A stretch of 64,000 nt of DNA from Naematelia aurantialba (lineage: Eukaryota; Basidiomycota; Tremellomycetes; Tremellales; Naemateliaceae), in contig JAKFAO010000010.1 of NCBI GenBank assembly GCA_021527695.1, forward strand, positions 124,001 to 188,000, in the 5' to 3' direction. Both the position numbers and the translations under genes were made by a program. How positions within the stretch are numbered: position 1 is the stretch's first letter; every line of letters begins with the position of its first letter. Under the pieces are notes generated by a model. The model was not told the origin of the DNA and did not search any database. It worked only from the letters and a program-made list of their open reading frames with translations. This document shows positions 8,901 to 21,584 of this stretch, piece by piece.

Positions 8901-11900
8901 ATGCCGAAGCGGGTATCGCTGTCCGAGGCAGAGGCGTACGAGCTACCGGAACTTACAGAGCTACCTGCCGACCATGTCGTCGCTGGAGTATCTGCAGCCG
9001 ACGCCGATACGACTTATGAAGACGAAGATGCAGCAATATCAGAGGCAGACCGGCTTATTGCTTCCGATAAAGCTGGGGAGGGAGGTGCGCCGAGGACCAG
9101 CGGTGACTATGGAGGTCATGGGAATGGAGATCAAGGCGAGGTCACGGGCCACGGTACAAAAATTGAACAACTCATAGCTCGTGTGAGTCTATCTCTCAAG
9201 GACACTGTACTGGCTTGGAATTGGTGTTCAGATTCCATGATGCACGTCCTATTCTCCCGGTGTCATGGTCTCATGGTCTCGTACTCTCCCTCTCGTGGTC
9301 CCATGTTGTCCTAGTTGGTCTCATGGTCTTTCGGTGCTGATATTGCAGTCGGTACCGTCAACCGACGATCCGCACTTACCTACACTGACACTCCGCGTCC
9401 TCGTACTCGGGACGTTCTTCTGCCTGCTCGGCGCTACGGCTGCCCAGGTTTTCTACTTCAAGTCCAATGCCCCCAGCTTTTCGGGCTACTTTATCATCCT
9501 CGCTACATACCCGCTCGGCCATCTGCTGGCGAATGAGCGGATTGTGCCTCGCGGCCGGAGTGTGCTGGGCGTTGAGTTGAACCCCGGACGTTTTAGCGTC
9601 AAAGAAGCCATTCTCGTCAGGTCAGCTGTCATTTTATGTCCTTACCTCTTCAGATGGTCACTTTCTCAGCTCTCAGCTGAGCACTTTCGAACTCACCACG
9701 CCAGAACGGACGGAAGATCGTTGGGTTCGCGTAGCTGACTAGGGGCAGTGTGATAGCCACATCTGGTGCGAGTTCGGCCTACGCTGCGGATATCCTGGCG
9801 ATCATGGATCTGTACTACAAGACTCCTCTGTCGAGTATCCCCTCTATCGTCCTTCTCTTGACCACGCAGTGTATCGGTTTCGGACTCGCAGGTCAGTCCC
9901 ATCCCTGCCTCCTCTTACCCTTACCCGGCGGCGTATCCTCTCCCTCACTCCCCAACTCACCCTCCACCATTCCGAGATTCTGCGTATGAAGAGCTGCTTG
10001 TTGGTATTGACGACGGCGCGGTTGCGCCTGATTGCCGTCACGGACTGGTGACCTCTGATTCGTTCTGACGAGCCGTAGGGATGCTGCAAAATCTCCTCGT
10101 GAACCCGCCGGCAATGTACTGGCCCTCGACGCTCGTCACCGTGCAACTCTTCACTACCCTCTACTCAACGTCCACCACTACCCTGTCCCGCTCTGCCCAC
10201 TTGCTCATCCGTAATCGCCTGCGAGTCTTCACCCTCATCTTCATCGGTACATTTATCTACCAATTCCTCCCCTTCCTCCTCTTCCCTACACTCACTAGCG
10301 TGGCAGTACTGTGTCTCGCCGATAACGACAGCTGGTGGTTACGCACCTTGGGATCAGGGTACAATGGTCTCGGCATGCTTGACTTTAGCTTTGACTGGAG
10401 TAGCGTTGGGTCGTCGGGGCCGTTGTATACCCCCTATTGGGCGTTGGGCAACTACTTTGGTGGTCTCATCGTCATGTGCTGGATAGTGCGTCGCTCCGTT
10501 GGTCCTCCCTCCCTTCCCTTCTTTCCTTCTCTCTTCTTTCCGCCTTCCTTCCCTCTTCCTTCCCTCCCTCTTCCTTCCCTGCCCTTACCTCCTTCCTGCT
10601 CTCCCCTTCGCTCTCTCCTCATATTCTTTCCCCACCACATCTCCCTTGCATCTCCCTTTCCTCGATTCTCACACCCATACGTCCAATTGAAGAAGCGAAT
10701 GAACCAACATAATAGCGGATGGGAGCTTATGCGCAGATCACACCCATCATCTTGATGACCAACTTCTGGTCGGCGAGAGACTTCCCGTCGGCAGTATCCT
10801 CTGGACTGTTTAACTCTACCTTACAGAAGTGAGCTCAATTGCAAACGCCACCTCAACAAACTCACTTCTAGATTCGATGTGACTTCCGTACTCAATCCAG
10901 ATCTTTCTTTGAACGACGAGGCGTGGGAGCAGAACGGACCGCTACTTCTGACCCCTTTCTTGTGAGCGTCCTAGCAGGTTGTGGGTCTAGTTGACCTGAC
11001 ACGTCCAGTGCCGTCTCATACGCCCTCTCCTTTGCAGCGCTGTCAAGTGTCCTGGTGCATGTGTGGTTATGGCACAGGGAGGAGATCATGGAGGGTAAGC
11101 TCGCATGCCTAACGGGCACTCTGCTGATTGTGTACAGCTCTTTCATTGCGAACTCAACTGAACGACGTGCACAAGTGGGTGATCGATCGATCCCAGAAGC
11201 ACACTGTTGATCTGGGTAGCAAGCTCATGAGGGCGTATCTTCCGGTTCCTTCGAGCTGGTACCTCGCTCTCCTGGGTGTCAACTTTGGCGCGGCCGGTGT
11301 GTCCTTCCTGAGTTCGCAGTCGGGCGGATCCATTGACGGTCACAGTAATTTTGGTCAAGATTACCCCGCTTCAGATGCCCATTTGGGCACTCGTCCTGTC
11401 AGTCGCGATAGCTACGGTCAGCATTTCCCTTGCCTTTTTTGATGCACCTGACGTGATAAAAGGTCTTTCTTATTCCGTGAGCCATAATGGCAAATCTTAG
11501 GTGTCATACTGAATCACACAGAGTCGGCATCATTACTGCAGTCAGTAACACTACGATCGGCTTGGTACGTGCTCCGTCAGCATTGCTGGGCCATTCTGAC
11601 CTATCAGAATGTCCTCACGGAATTGTATGCGGACCTGTAACTCTTGTCTCCAATGCTGATCAGCGACAGTGTTGCTGGCCTACTGATGCCTGGAAAGCCG
11701 ATTGGAAAGTGAGTGTGTACGCGTGATATTGGCTGTTGGTTTAGCTAAGCTGTGACAGCGTTACATTCAAGTGCTTTGGCTGTATGTCTGCGGCGCTCAG
11801 AACTGATGTGATCCCTGACTTTTCAGATATGGCCATGTCCCAAGCCTTGGCATTGACCAACGACCTCAAGCTCGGGTGGTATACGTCCATTCCCCCGCGG

Positions 11901-12866
11901 GAGATGTTCACATGTCAGATCCTAGGCACAGTCCTCGGCGCGTTGGCAAACTGTAAGGCAATGATGACATAAATGCGGGAAGATATCTCGTGCTGATGTA
12001 TCCAGATGTGACTCTGACGTCGGTGATTGCTGAGAAACGATCGTACCTCGACGGCAGCGTCGTCGATCCAACTGGGCAATGGACAGGTCGTTCTCCTCAG
12101 ATATTCTACTCTGCAAGCGTCATCTGGGGTGCCGTAGCGCCCAGACGGTTCTTCAGCGGTAAATACGAGGTGCTTTATCTTGGGTACGCACCATCCTTCT
12201 CGGCCAAACAGTGCTGCAGCTTACATTGTGGTGGGTACAGGTTCTTGTTGGGTGCCATAGTACCTGTTGTTTGCTGGCTGGCGCACAAAAGATGGCCAAG
12301 GATGAAGTGGAATAAAGTCAGTCTTTTGCATCTTCAGTATCTGCCCTCATGTGAGCTGACGAGCCGCTAGGTCGTCTTTCCCATCATCTGCTCTGGAGCG
12401 ACGATCGTCCCGCAGTAGTGAGTTGACAGCCGTGTCCATGATCATCCACTACGCCGTCCTATCCCCCAGCCCACGATCCTTAAGTTTTGAAGGCAATCAG
12501 GCTGTAGCTGACCGTATCTGAGTCCGACAAACATCATCACTACGGGTCTAATCGTAGCTGTCATCACTAATGGCTGGTTCGCAAAGCGGTACCCTGACAT
12601 TCACGGCAAGTATATTTACGTCGTCAGGTGGGTCAATAGAGTCCACTCGTTCAACGCTCTCCAGAGGCTTTCTGCTCCCATTATAGCAGAGGCCGAGGTA
12701 AGGTAAATGGCTGATCTCATGCTACTGCAGTGCCGCTCTGGATGCTGGGACAAGTATTACGGCTTTGAGCATATACATCGTCTTTGGGGTACTGTGGCAG
12801 TGGGAAGGTCCGGCGTGGTGGGGCAATCCGGCTATCGATTCAGAGCATTGCAAGCCAGGCATGTAG
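8901..12866 (+). CDS. Oligopeptide transporter, OPT family
   Basis: This is a multi-exon gene for a polytopic plasma-membrane protein that, by family, imports small peptides with protons. Exons I could join include 8901-9182, 9349-9620, 9749-9891, 10079-10485, 10716-10828, 10872-10961, 11009-11094, 11138-11174 and 11220-11296, then several more to the TAG at 12864-12866. The soluble N-terminus is acidic (about 94 residues). Family landmarks follow: SDDPHLPTLTLRVLVLG-like entry to helix 1, a first-loop KEAILVSVIATSGASSAYA, NPPAMYWPSTLV, LMRAYLPVPSSWY, MSQALALTNDLKLGWYTSIP with PPREMF, and a C-terminal WEGPAWWGNP. Total length is about 730-770 residues, normal for OPT. Junctions between 11346 and 12600 are less certain. 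The intron at 10486-10715 is an extreme C/T tract on the sense strand. Substrate (peptide, glutathione or siderophore) cannot be told. Confidence 0.85.
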
Positions 12867-13551
12867 ACCATGCTTCTGTACGTGGATATAGAGTACAGAG
12901 CTTGAGGTGCGAGCTCGTGCATGATGCATCGGGATTCCATGCCCATTGAAGGGACGAAACCATGCACAAGACCTACACTAGTATACCCACTCAACTAAAT
13001 GGTGCACCCAAATAAAGAATGTCTGGTCGCCAGCCTTGGGTCCAGGGATCATCCGCGTAACAAACCTCGACCCCCTTCTGCCATCGTCGTCGCCTGGGTC
13101 TCTGTTGGTAGCTGACACAACGCCTCTTGGAGTGATAGAGGACAGCCAGCGAGGCGAGGCGATCGGCTAGCACCAGTTTCCGGCATCGCCCTCTGTAGCA
13201 TACGATCAAGAGCAAAGGCCGGATGAGCGAGTAAGAAGGAACACAACGCAAAGGGTTCTTCTGTCCGTCGCAGTCAAACGGGGTCGTCCTCTTCATTCCA
13301 CCTGGGTCACCATCGGCTGTTTGCATAGAGGCCTTTGCCTCTCCATTCCGACCTTTGCTGTGCATCGTTCACAGTGTTCACAGTACCCTGGACGACACTA
13401 CGGCCACAACGAGCATCACGAGCACCGCGACCCTGATATAGAATATAGGCCAACTCGCACTGACACCCGTTGATCGTGGGTCACCGAGGTCTAGGTACAC
13501 GGCAACCACTTTGGCCGGACCCTCACTCGACGGCGCTGAGGCACGAGCACG
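12867..13551. other. Intergenic region between OPT transporter and ZDS1-like gene
   Basis: 685 bp with no supported gene. It should contain the OPT terminator and the ZDS1-like promoter. I see no clear repeat or conserved element. Confidence 0.5.
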
Positions 13552-16500
13552 ATGGCAGAGGTCTCAGACGAGGAGATTGCGAGGGAGGTCCAGACGTTGC
13601 GGTCAGTCCTTGTCCTCCTATGCATGTCCACACGCGCTGACAGCTATTTGTCTATTGCCCCGCCTCTCCTCATGCGACCGCCAATCTGCACATCTACAAA
13701 CTCCTTTCACCCCTTCCCCACCTGTTTCTTTCTGCTTTGTTCATCATATCGGCCGCCGTCCGTGGACGTGGCAATTTTACAGCAACCTGCGCCGTCGGTC
13801 GGTGTCGACCCCAGGTCCAGGGGAGCTGCCCGTGGACCCCGACCTGCCCCCTCCCTCTCCATCGACGCCGGGGGGCTCAACTTCGTACACTTCCAATGAC
13901 GACATCACCCTCTCGACTCCCGACGGCCTGGACGGGGATAACGCCGGGCTCTTCTGGGTACCGGCACATCTGCACCCCGAGCTCGCACCGGGCGAATTTC
14001 GCGCGTTCCTCAAAGCGCATACCAGGACCGACCCGGCCAATGCAGACGAGACAGAGGTAGGCGAGGCAGGCATGTCGCGTAGCCCGTCCTTTCTGACTCA
14101 TGCATCGTCGCGCCGAGCCAGCGAGGGTTTGGGCCGGAAACGCAGTATGCTTAGCAGGCAGTATCAGCCCAGATCGGGCGACCATGTCGAGGATGAGGAA
14201 CGGCCACCGCTCCCCGTTCGGCACAGAGACAGCATGTATGGAGGCCGCAGCGGGGAAAAGGGGCTCACTCTGGAAGATTTGCAGAAACTAGAGATGGCCA
14301 TGGATGAGGCAGAGGGCTCGGACGATCCCGCCACGATGAGGAGTGTGTTGCGCAGGAGTCTCAGCTTGAACAAGGCACCAGGGTGTGAGTGGACATCCCA
14401 CTCGACTGCATTCAGGTAATGCGAGTGCTAATTTTCTTTCCAGTCTTGCATGACGATGTGGCTCAGGGAGAAGGGCCCAACGGAGGGTTGCCCCTGCCTC
14501 GACCAGGTTCGATTCTGCAGCGCTCCGCGCGGACAAAGATCCGCAAAGCCTCGCTCGTGGGTGATGGAGGAGGACATCGGTTCGCCGCGACACGCAAGGG
14601 TAGGATGACTGCCGCTCCGCAACACGAGATCCCGGGACTATACGACGATGACGACTACGCTTCTGCCGAGCGGCGGCGTCAGAGGGGCAGCGACGAGTCG
14701 GAAGGTCAACTGCGGGACGAGAGTACCGACAGCCACAGCCAAGAGCACGGGTTGGAGGTGTTTCACGACGCGCCGCAGCACCTGGAGGAGAGGCGAGAAA
14801 GCGATGCCTCCACCGATGAGGCTATGATCTTTGATGCGTACAGAAACAGCCGCTCCAGCTCGGTATCCTCAGACAGCTTTGACCGAAGTGGCACGTCTAG
14901 TCCAGAGGGGGATGAGAGCCCTCCGGAACGCAAGAGCGGCCTTCCCCCGGCGCTGCCACCTATCCCAAAATCGACATCGGCCGGCGCAGACTGGTTTCGT
15001 GAGGCTGGGGAGAAGACCCCTACCCAAGAGTCAGTCAGTGACCCACTTGCAGATCCATTGGCGACGGTTCGGCGGCCCAGCCCAGGTGCCGAGTTTGCAG
15101 AGCCGAGACCTGGACTGTCCATCTTGACTGGAGCAGCATCGCTCCAGGTTCCACAGGAGGCTCTCCATACGAGCCCCACATCACCCACGACCCCCACCGC
15201 GTCCACTAGCCGGCTTCCTCCTGCTCAGCAGTATGACCTACCTCCAGGTATGGCCCCCCCGCGGACGCGCCAGTCGGTTCCGCCTGGGATCGCCGCGCAG
15301 CAACGTGCGCAAGAGTCTTCTTCCTCGACTTCTGTCGCCCTCGAACGCCCGCAACTTGCGCGTACCGACTCTAGTGCCTCGTCTGCGAGCCGAGACAGCG
15401 CGCCATCTACCAAAGAGAAAGAGAAGAAGAGTGGCTTCTTCTCCAAGAAGGACAAGAAGGATAAGGGGAAAAAGGAGAAGGATGGTTTCCTTGGTTCGCT
15501 CTTTGGCAGTAAGAAGAAAGTTGAAGACCCAGTCTCGGTCGCCAACTTTTCGTCTGCGGGTCCAGCTGCCGCCGCTGCACTGCTGGGTTCGTCGAAGTCT
15601 GCCAAATCACTGGGAGTCACCCCGGGCGGCGCGTCGCCGACCAATGCGGCATTTACCAACTTTGCTCGGTATCCTATCCATGTTGAACGAGCCGTCTACA
15701 GATTGAGTCACATCAAGTTGGCCAACGCGAGGCGACCGCTCTATGAGCAGGTATTGATATCGAACCTCATGTTCTGGTACCTCGGTGTCATCGGTCGGAA
15801 TGTCGCCGAGGAGAAGAAGCCTGCCCTGACGAACGGGAATCCCGAAGAGAGGAAGGAGGAAGTCAAGCCACCTGCAAAGGGCACGCCACCGAAACCGGTC
15901 GATACCGGTGTGGCAGGGCGCGTACCGGTGCTTCCATCTCCTGATCCTGCGCCGCAAAAGAAGATGGGGCTCACGAAGCCTGATCGGAGCCGAGGAAGTA
16001 ATGCAGAAGCACCGATGCGGGCGCCGAGCTATGGGATGCAGACGGCCCAGGTAGATAACGAGATGAGGTCCATGGGCATGAAGGGTCCAGGTCCAGGCCG
16101 GCCTCCGCCCCAAGCTCAACAATCACCGTCGCCGCAGCTTCATCCTCAACAGTATCCGCACCCACCACCGCAGCAACCGCAGCAACCACAGCAACAACCA
16201 CCTGCGCAACACCCACAGTTTTCATCATCATCGACACCACCACCACCGCAACAAGCACAGCAGCAGCAGCCATATCCTCCTCAACAGCCACAAGGTGCTC
16301 CACCCCCGCACCAAGGCGGGCCGCCTCCGCAATATTCCAGCAACCGTTCAATGTCGATGCCCCCGCCGGGCGCTCAGCCCAGCCGTGCATTGTCGCCTAC
16401 ATCACCGTCTCACCAGCGGCCAACTTCCGATAGCTTCGCGCCCCAGCCGCAAGGGCACCCTCAACATCTCCAGCCGCCTCATGGGACGCCGCATGTCAGT

Positions 16501-17307
16501 CCGCCACCTCGCGGGATGCCACAGTCCTCGTTTGGTCCCCCGCCTCACGGCGCAACTCCACTCTTGGACCCACGACTACGCACCATGTCCAATCCTGGGC
16601 ATGGTCCGAGTCCGAGCCCACAGACAGCTGGGATGCGCCGGATCGTTACCGACGGCCGGCCGCCGCAGCCCCATCCCCAAAACCGGCCGGGCGGTCCTGT
16701 GCAACTCCACCCGGGGCAAGCGCATGCTGGACCCCAACCGGGTCAACTGTTCCAGTACCCACAGAATGGTCCTGGTCCTCGTTCACCCACCCATTCTGGG
16801 CCGCAGCCTGGTCAGATCTTCAGCCCACTCCAGATCAGGCCGTCCGGACCGCAACCGGGACAGGTCTTCCACCACCCGCAATCTCACCCACACCCGCAAT
16901 TCCAACAACGACCACCTCCAGGCGGCGGCGGTCCGCCCGGCAGTGGACCGTACCCCCAACGCCTGCCCCCGCCACAACAAGGCCAGCCATACCCCCTTCA
17001 CCCTGGTCAAGGTCATGGTCCTTCTCCCGGTCCCGGTCAGGGCCATGGCCCCGTTCACAGTCCCGGGGCAGGGCCAGGTCCTGGGGGCTTTGATCCCCGC
17101 AGGCAACAACAGCCGTACCCACCCGGCCCTCAGGGTTATGGCGGCCCCCCGCGACCCGGACCCCCGCCAGGGGGTTTCTCAGGGTACGCACCGCAGTTGG
17201 GTCAGCCTATCCCGCCGCAGAGACAGGGGACCAACGAGGAGATGTACAGGCGACAACAGGCGCCGCCGGTGGGGGCGCAGAGCGGGGGGTATGGGCCGCA
17301 TCGTTAG
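13552..17307 (+). CDS. ZDS1-like protein with Zds C-terminal motif and long Pro/Gln tail
   Basis: Exons 13552-13601, 13783-14384 and 14444-17307 give 1171 residues in frame. The N-terminus (MAEVSDEEIAREVQTLRNLR) is a short conserved block, followed by a disordered Ser-rich region with RRSVS- and RRSLS-type possible phosphosites. A very Lys-rich patch (KEKEKKSGFFSKKDKKDK) precedes the diagnostic motif YPIHVERAVYRLSHIKLAN, continuing RRPLYEQVLISNLMFWY, at about residues 620-660. This matches the Zds1 C-terminal domain. In budding yeast it binds PP2A-Cdc55 and acts in mitotic exit and polarity. After the motif, the last about 500 residues are Pro/Gln/Gly-rich and hold three copies of GPQPGQ[LIV]F. 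Budding-yeast Zds1 ends near its motif, so this tail is an extension. The first intron (181 bp) is long for this gene. Confidence 0.82.
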
Positions 17308-18422
17308 GCAGTCGTTTGGCCCATCGTCGCCCATAGTGACGCCTGCCAGTCAGGGGTGGCGGGCGCGGCTGGAGCGGTATGTGGCACCAAAATGCAAACC
17401 ACAAACTGCTTCGCCGTGATGAGTCCGCCGTCAGTCACGGCCACCGCTGTGTCATCAGGTGCGCAGAGGGCGGAGAGGCGCGTGGAATGGACTGGGCTCT
17501 TTTGCCGCGACCTGGAGGCGCGGCCCGTGGAGTCGTTAGGTCGCAAGACACGGCGCTGAGGTTGAACGCATGGACTGACAGGAAGACTTGCCAGGCAAGA
17601 GACAGATTTTGTCGAGAGTGGAGCTGTCGAAAGAGGGACTGTAGAGGACGATTTTAGCAGTGTATCAGTCATCAGTTTATACAGACTTGCATGAGCCTCT
17701 TGGCATGGACATTTACTCGTATTGGTAGGTTCGCCAGAGTGGCGGGCGAAGGTGATCACCGAAAGAGGTTGATTGTGGGGACGTGGACAACGGTACTGCA
17801 CAGGCGTACTGCACATGCTGTGCATGATACGTTGCGCTGATACTCGGACGACGGACTGGAATATTTGGTCGAAGGTCAGCCAGTAATCTTGTGTCATCTT
17901 GTGTCATCCCTAATCTTGTGTCGTCCGTGATCTTCATGGTCCGTGCGTTACACCGGCGAACACCGTATTTCGCAGAGTCACTCCGAATTTCAAAAGCAAT
18001 GAGACCTCGGGCTCGGTGTGATATCTCCTACGTCCAGAGCCAAGAGGACATTGCATACAGGTGTGGGCGTGAATTAGTGGCACGGCATGGATGCTTGACA
18101 GAACTGGCCATGACTGGGTAGGCGGCAGCTATGAGTGCATGGAAGAAGAATACGGCGAATCTGCGGTGGATACCACTCCACTTGCACCGGCTAGACCGGC
18201 TCAATAAAATCAATTGGCCGGTGCTGCTCACAGCTCTGTCACACCATGTGCAACATGCAGCCACACGATCCCATCTCGGTCTCCCACCGCACTGCGAACA
18301 CGAGCGAGAACGTTGCATACTGCACGCTCAGAGGCACTCGCTCCGCAGCGAAGCCTTGAGCTTTCGAGGGAATCTAGGAATTCTAGTCACAAGCAAGGCA
18401 AGGAAAGAAAGAGACGCACCAC
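17308..18422. other. Intergenic region upstream of alpha-xylosidase
   Basis: About 1.1 kb with no gene I can support. A small repeat of AATCTTGTGTCAT type occurs at 17885-17930. The region should hold the ZDS1-like 3' end and the alpha-xylosidase promoter. Confidence 0.5.
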
Positions 18423-21400
18423 ATGAAGTTCACCGACGGTCTGTGAGTACCCGACGTATAATCCCCGCCTCGGAGCGGCAACTGGACTGCTGAGTGACTT
18501 GGCTGACGCGGTGACAGATGGAGACGGCCAGTCGGGGAGACCTTCCTTGGCGGTGTGGAAGTGGTCGATGTCCTCGAGTCGACCAACGACGAGCTCGAGT
18601 ACCTTGTGTCCCCGAAGCACGTGGACAATCGGGGGGATACCCTCAACACGGCGCTACTGACAGTCAACGTGACGTCGCCCGCGGAGAACATCATCAAAGT
18701 GGTGTAAGCCTGGTGTCTCTACATCCCTTCTACCGGGCACCGTCCAATATGAACACACCACGCCGCCCGATCGCAGGTGTGGAGCTGGGGCTCACATGAG
18801 CAGACTGTCGCACCACCAGGGGCACGCCAACCGGGGGCCTGAGTTCGAGCTGTTCCCCGACGGGGCGCCAGCGAAACCCGCGTCAACGGTCACCAAGACT
18901 GACAAGGAGTTGACATTCACGTCGGGCGACCTCGCATTGAACATCAACACGGAGCCGTGGTCGTATGGCCTCGAGTTTTCAAACGCCAGCAAGGCGCTCT
19001 GCAGCGTGGAGAACAAGGGTCAGGCGGTCGTCGACCTGCCCTACCACCTCACCGTGACGTCTCAGTCGGCGCTCTCGTGCTTGTCGACTCTGCACGACGC
19101 CTTGCCGGTGCTGGACCATGCGTCGTCGGCGCCGCGCCATTCGGGCGGATGGGTGCGGTACATGCTCAACGAATTCACGCTGAGCGTCGGCGAGACGATC
19201 TACGGCCTCGGCGAGCGCTTTGGCCCGTTTATCAAGAACGGGCAGCGGGTGGGCATGTGGAACGCCGACGGCGGCACCAGCTCCGAGCAGGCGTACAAGA
19301 ACGTCCCGTTTTACCTCTCGAGCAGGGGCTACGGGCTGTTTGTCAACCACCCCGAGGAGGTCGAGTTCGAGGTCGGCCGCGAAAAGTGCAGCCGAATCGG
19401 CGTCAGCGTCAGAGGCGAAAAACTCGAGTACTATATCATCGGCGGTGGATCCATGAAGGCTGTAGGTATCGCCACTTACTCTGGAACCCCGTCAAACCCC
19501 TCTGCCAATGAGTGCCAGTTGACTTTTCAAGGCGTTGATGAACTATGCGAAACTAACTGGCCTGCCCGGCCTGCCCCCGGCATGGACGTTCGGGCTCTAC
19601 CTCTCTACATCGTTCACCACGTCGTACGACCAGACCACCGTGAGCAGCTTCCTGCAGGGCATGAAGGACCGCGACTGCCACGTTCGCGTCTTCCACCTCG
19701 ACTGCTTGTGAGTTGTGCCCTGCTTACTTGCTCCCTGCCCTCCTCTTTCCTCCGCCCCGCCAGGCCCCTATTCCCCCGGGCCTCTCGGCATCGCTTGCTA
19801 GGAGGTTTTCCTGACGAGAGCCAGCTGGATGCGGAGATACGACTGGTGCTCGTTCACTTGGGATCCCGACGCCTTTCCAAATCCCAAAAAGTATCTCGCA
19901 GACATCAAGAAAGAGTACAACGTGAAAGTCTGCGCTTGGATCAACCCGTATATCAGTATGGCTCCCAGTCGCCCCTACCTCCCTCACGTCACTCTCCCCT
20001 CCCCCCGCCCCCACACACACCGGTGTCGCTCGATATCGAGGGATTCGTGATGAGCTTGCCGTGGCTGACTGTTATCAGGTCAGCGAGGAGCGATCTTCAA
20101 AGAGGGTGTGGAGAATGGATATTTTATCAAACGCCTGAACGGCAACGTCTGGCAATGGTGAGTACTGCGTCTGCTTCGATGGAGCGACGGACGCCGATGC
20201 AGTGGGATATGTGATGGTAGCTGACTGGGGTAGGGACGAGTGGCAGCCCGGTATGGCCATTGTGGATTTTACGAACCCCGCCGCGTGCAAGTGGTTTGCG
20301 GGGCTTGTCACGGAGTTGCTCAAGACTGGCGTGGACACCATCAAGACTGACTTTGGAGAGCGAATCCCGCACGTTGACGTCCAGTATTACGATGGTAGCG
20401 ACCCGTGGAAGATGCACAAGTGAGTGTTGCGGTCCCCCAACCATTGCATGCGCACTCTTCCCGTTTCCCCTGTGCCCGTTATGCTTTGCGTTCCTGTGCA
20501 TTCTCCACGGTGGTGTCTGACAGCCACAGTTACTACGCCTTGTTATACAATAAATGCGTGTTCGAGACGATCCAGACCGTGCTGGGCAAGGACCAGGCGG
20601 CAGTGTTCGCGCGCGCAGGGACGGCAGGCGGGCAGCGATTCCCTGTTCACTGGGGCGGCGACTGCGAGAGCACGTTTGAGGCCATGGCAGAGACGCTGCG
20701 TGGCGGTCTGAGTTTGGCTAGCAGTGGGTTCGGGTTCTGGAGCCACGACATTGGCGGGTTCGAGGTGGGTCCCTGAGCGTGTTGCTTGCTTCGTCTGCTT
20801 GTCCTCCTTCCGCCGCTTCTTGATTGCCATTGCGTGTCGTGTCGCCACCCCCGTGACCCTCACCACTTTCGACATTTCCAGCTCCGGAGCAGCGGTCTCC
20901 AGGGCCCAGCTGACGACGCAGGGGCACCCTCCCGAGGCGATCTTCTGTCGCTGGGTCGGCATGGGGCTGTTCTCGTCGCACTCGCGCCTGCATGGTTCCG
21001 GGTCGTACCGCGTGCCGTGGAACTACGGCGACGCCGCCGTCAGGACGACCGCGCGCATGGTCAAGGCGAAACTGCGCCTCATGCCGTACATCTTCGCGCA
21101 GGCCATCACGGCCAGCACGACCGGGCTGCCCGTCATGCGGCCGATGGTGCTCGAGTTCCCGGACGACCCCGCCACGCCGCCCCTGGACAGACAGTACATG
21201 CTGGGCGAGGCGCTCCTGGTGGCGCCCGTCTTCCACGCGTCCACCGCGCAGTTCTACCTTCCTGCGGGGGTCTGGACGGATTTCTGGGACTCGGCCAAGA
21301 CGGTCGCCGGGCCGAAATGGGTCACGCTGGAGAACTACCCGCTGGACAGCATCCCCGTGTGGGTGCGGGAGGGCTCGGTGCTCCTCCTCGGTCCAGAGGA

Positions 21401-21584
21401 CGTCACGGTCCCAGACTACGAGTACGCCAACGTCCAGCTAGAGGTCAGGAGCTACCAGTTGGCCAGAGACGTCACAGTCGACGTGCCGCTCGGTCAAGGC
21501 ACGGCGTGGGCGGCGAAAGTCACCGTCAGGCAGGACGGGAGCTTTGAAGGCAACGGCCTCGACCTCGTCCCCGCCAAGGCGTAG
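18423..21584 (+). CDS. GH31 alpha-xylosidase (YicI/AxlA type)
   Basis: Exons 18423-18442, 18518-18703, 18804-19461, 19532-19707, 19825-19955, 20079-20157, 20234-20419, 20530-20764 and 20922-21584 total 2334 nt, 777 residues, close to E. coli YicI. Family landmarks in order: an N-terminal beta-sandwich with LSHHQGHANRGP, YGLGERFGPFIKNGQ, the barrel with DCFWMRRYDWCSFTWDP, the nucleophile motif KTDFGERIP, then the acid/base region GFWSHDIGGF and SSHSRLHGS. The DFGERIP and HWGGD context fits alpha-xylosidase rather than alpha-glucosidase II. It would release xylose from xyloglucan oligosaccharides. No signal peptide is visible, so it is probably cytosolic and acts on imported oligosaccharides (inference). 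The acceptor at 20529 was chosen over 20523 because it leaves space after the CTGAC branch site and matches the family length. Confidence 0.9.

Noticed and set aside
14763..16390. Long antisense open frames over the ZDS1-like gene
   Set aside because: They mirror the low-complexity Pro/Gln/Ser coding and have no recognisable domains or splice pattern.
18423..21584. Recent bacterial transfer of the alpha-xylosidase gene
   Set aside because: It has eight ordinary spliceosomal introns and the same base composition as its neighbours; fungal GH31 alpha-xylosidases are known. A tree would be needed to reopen this.
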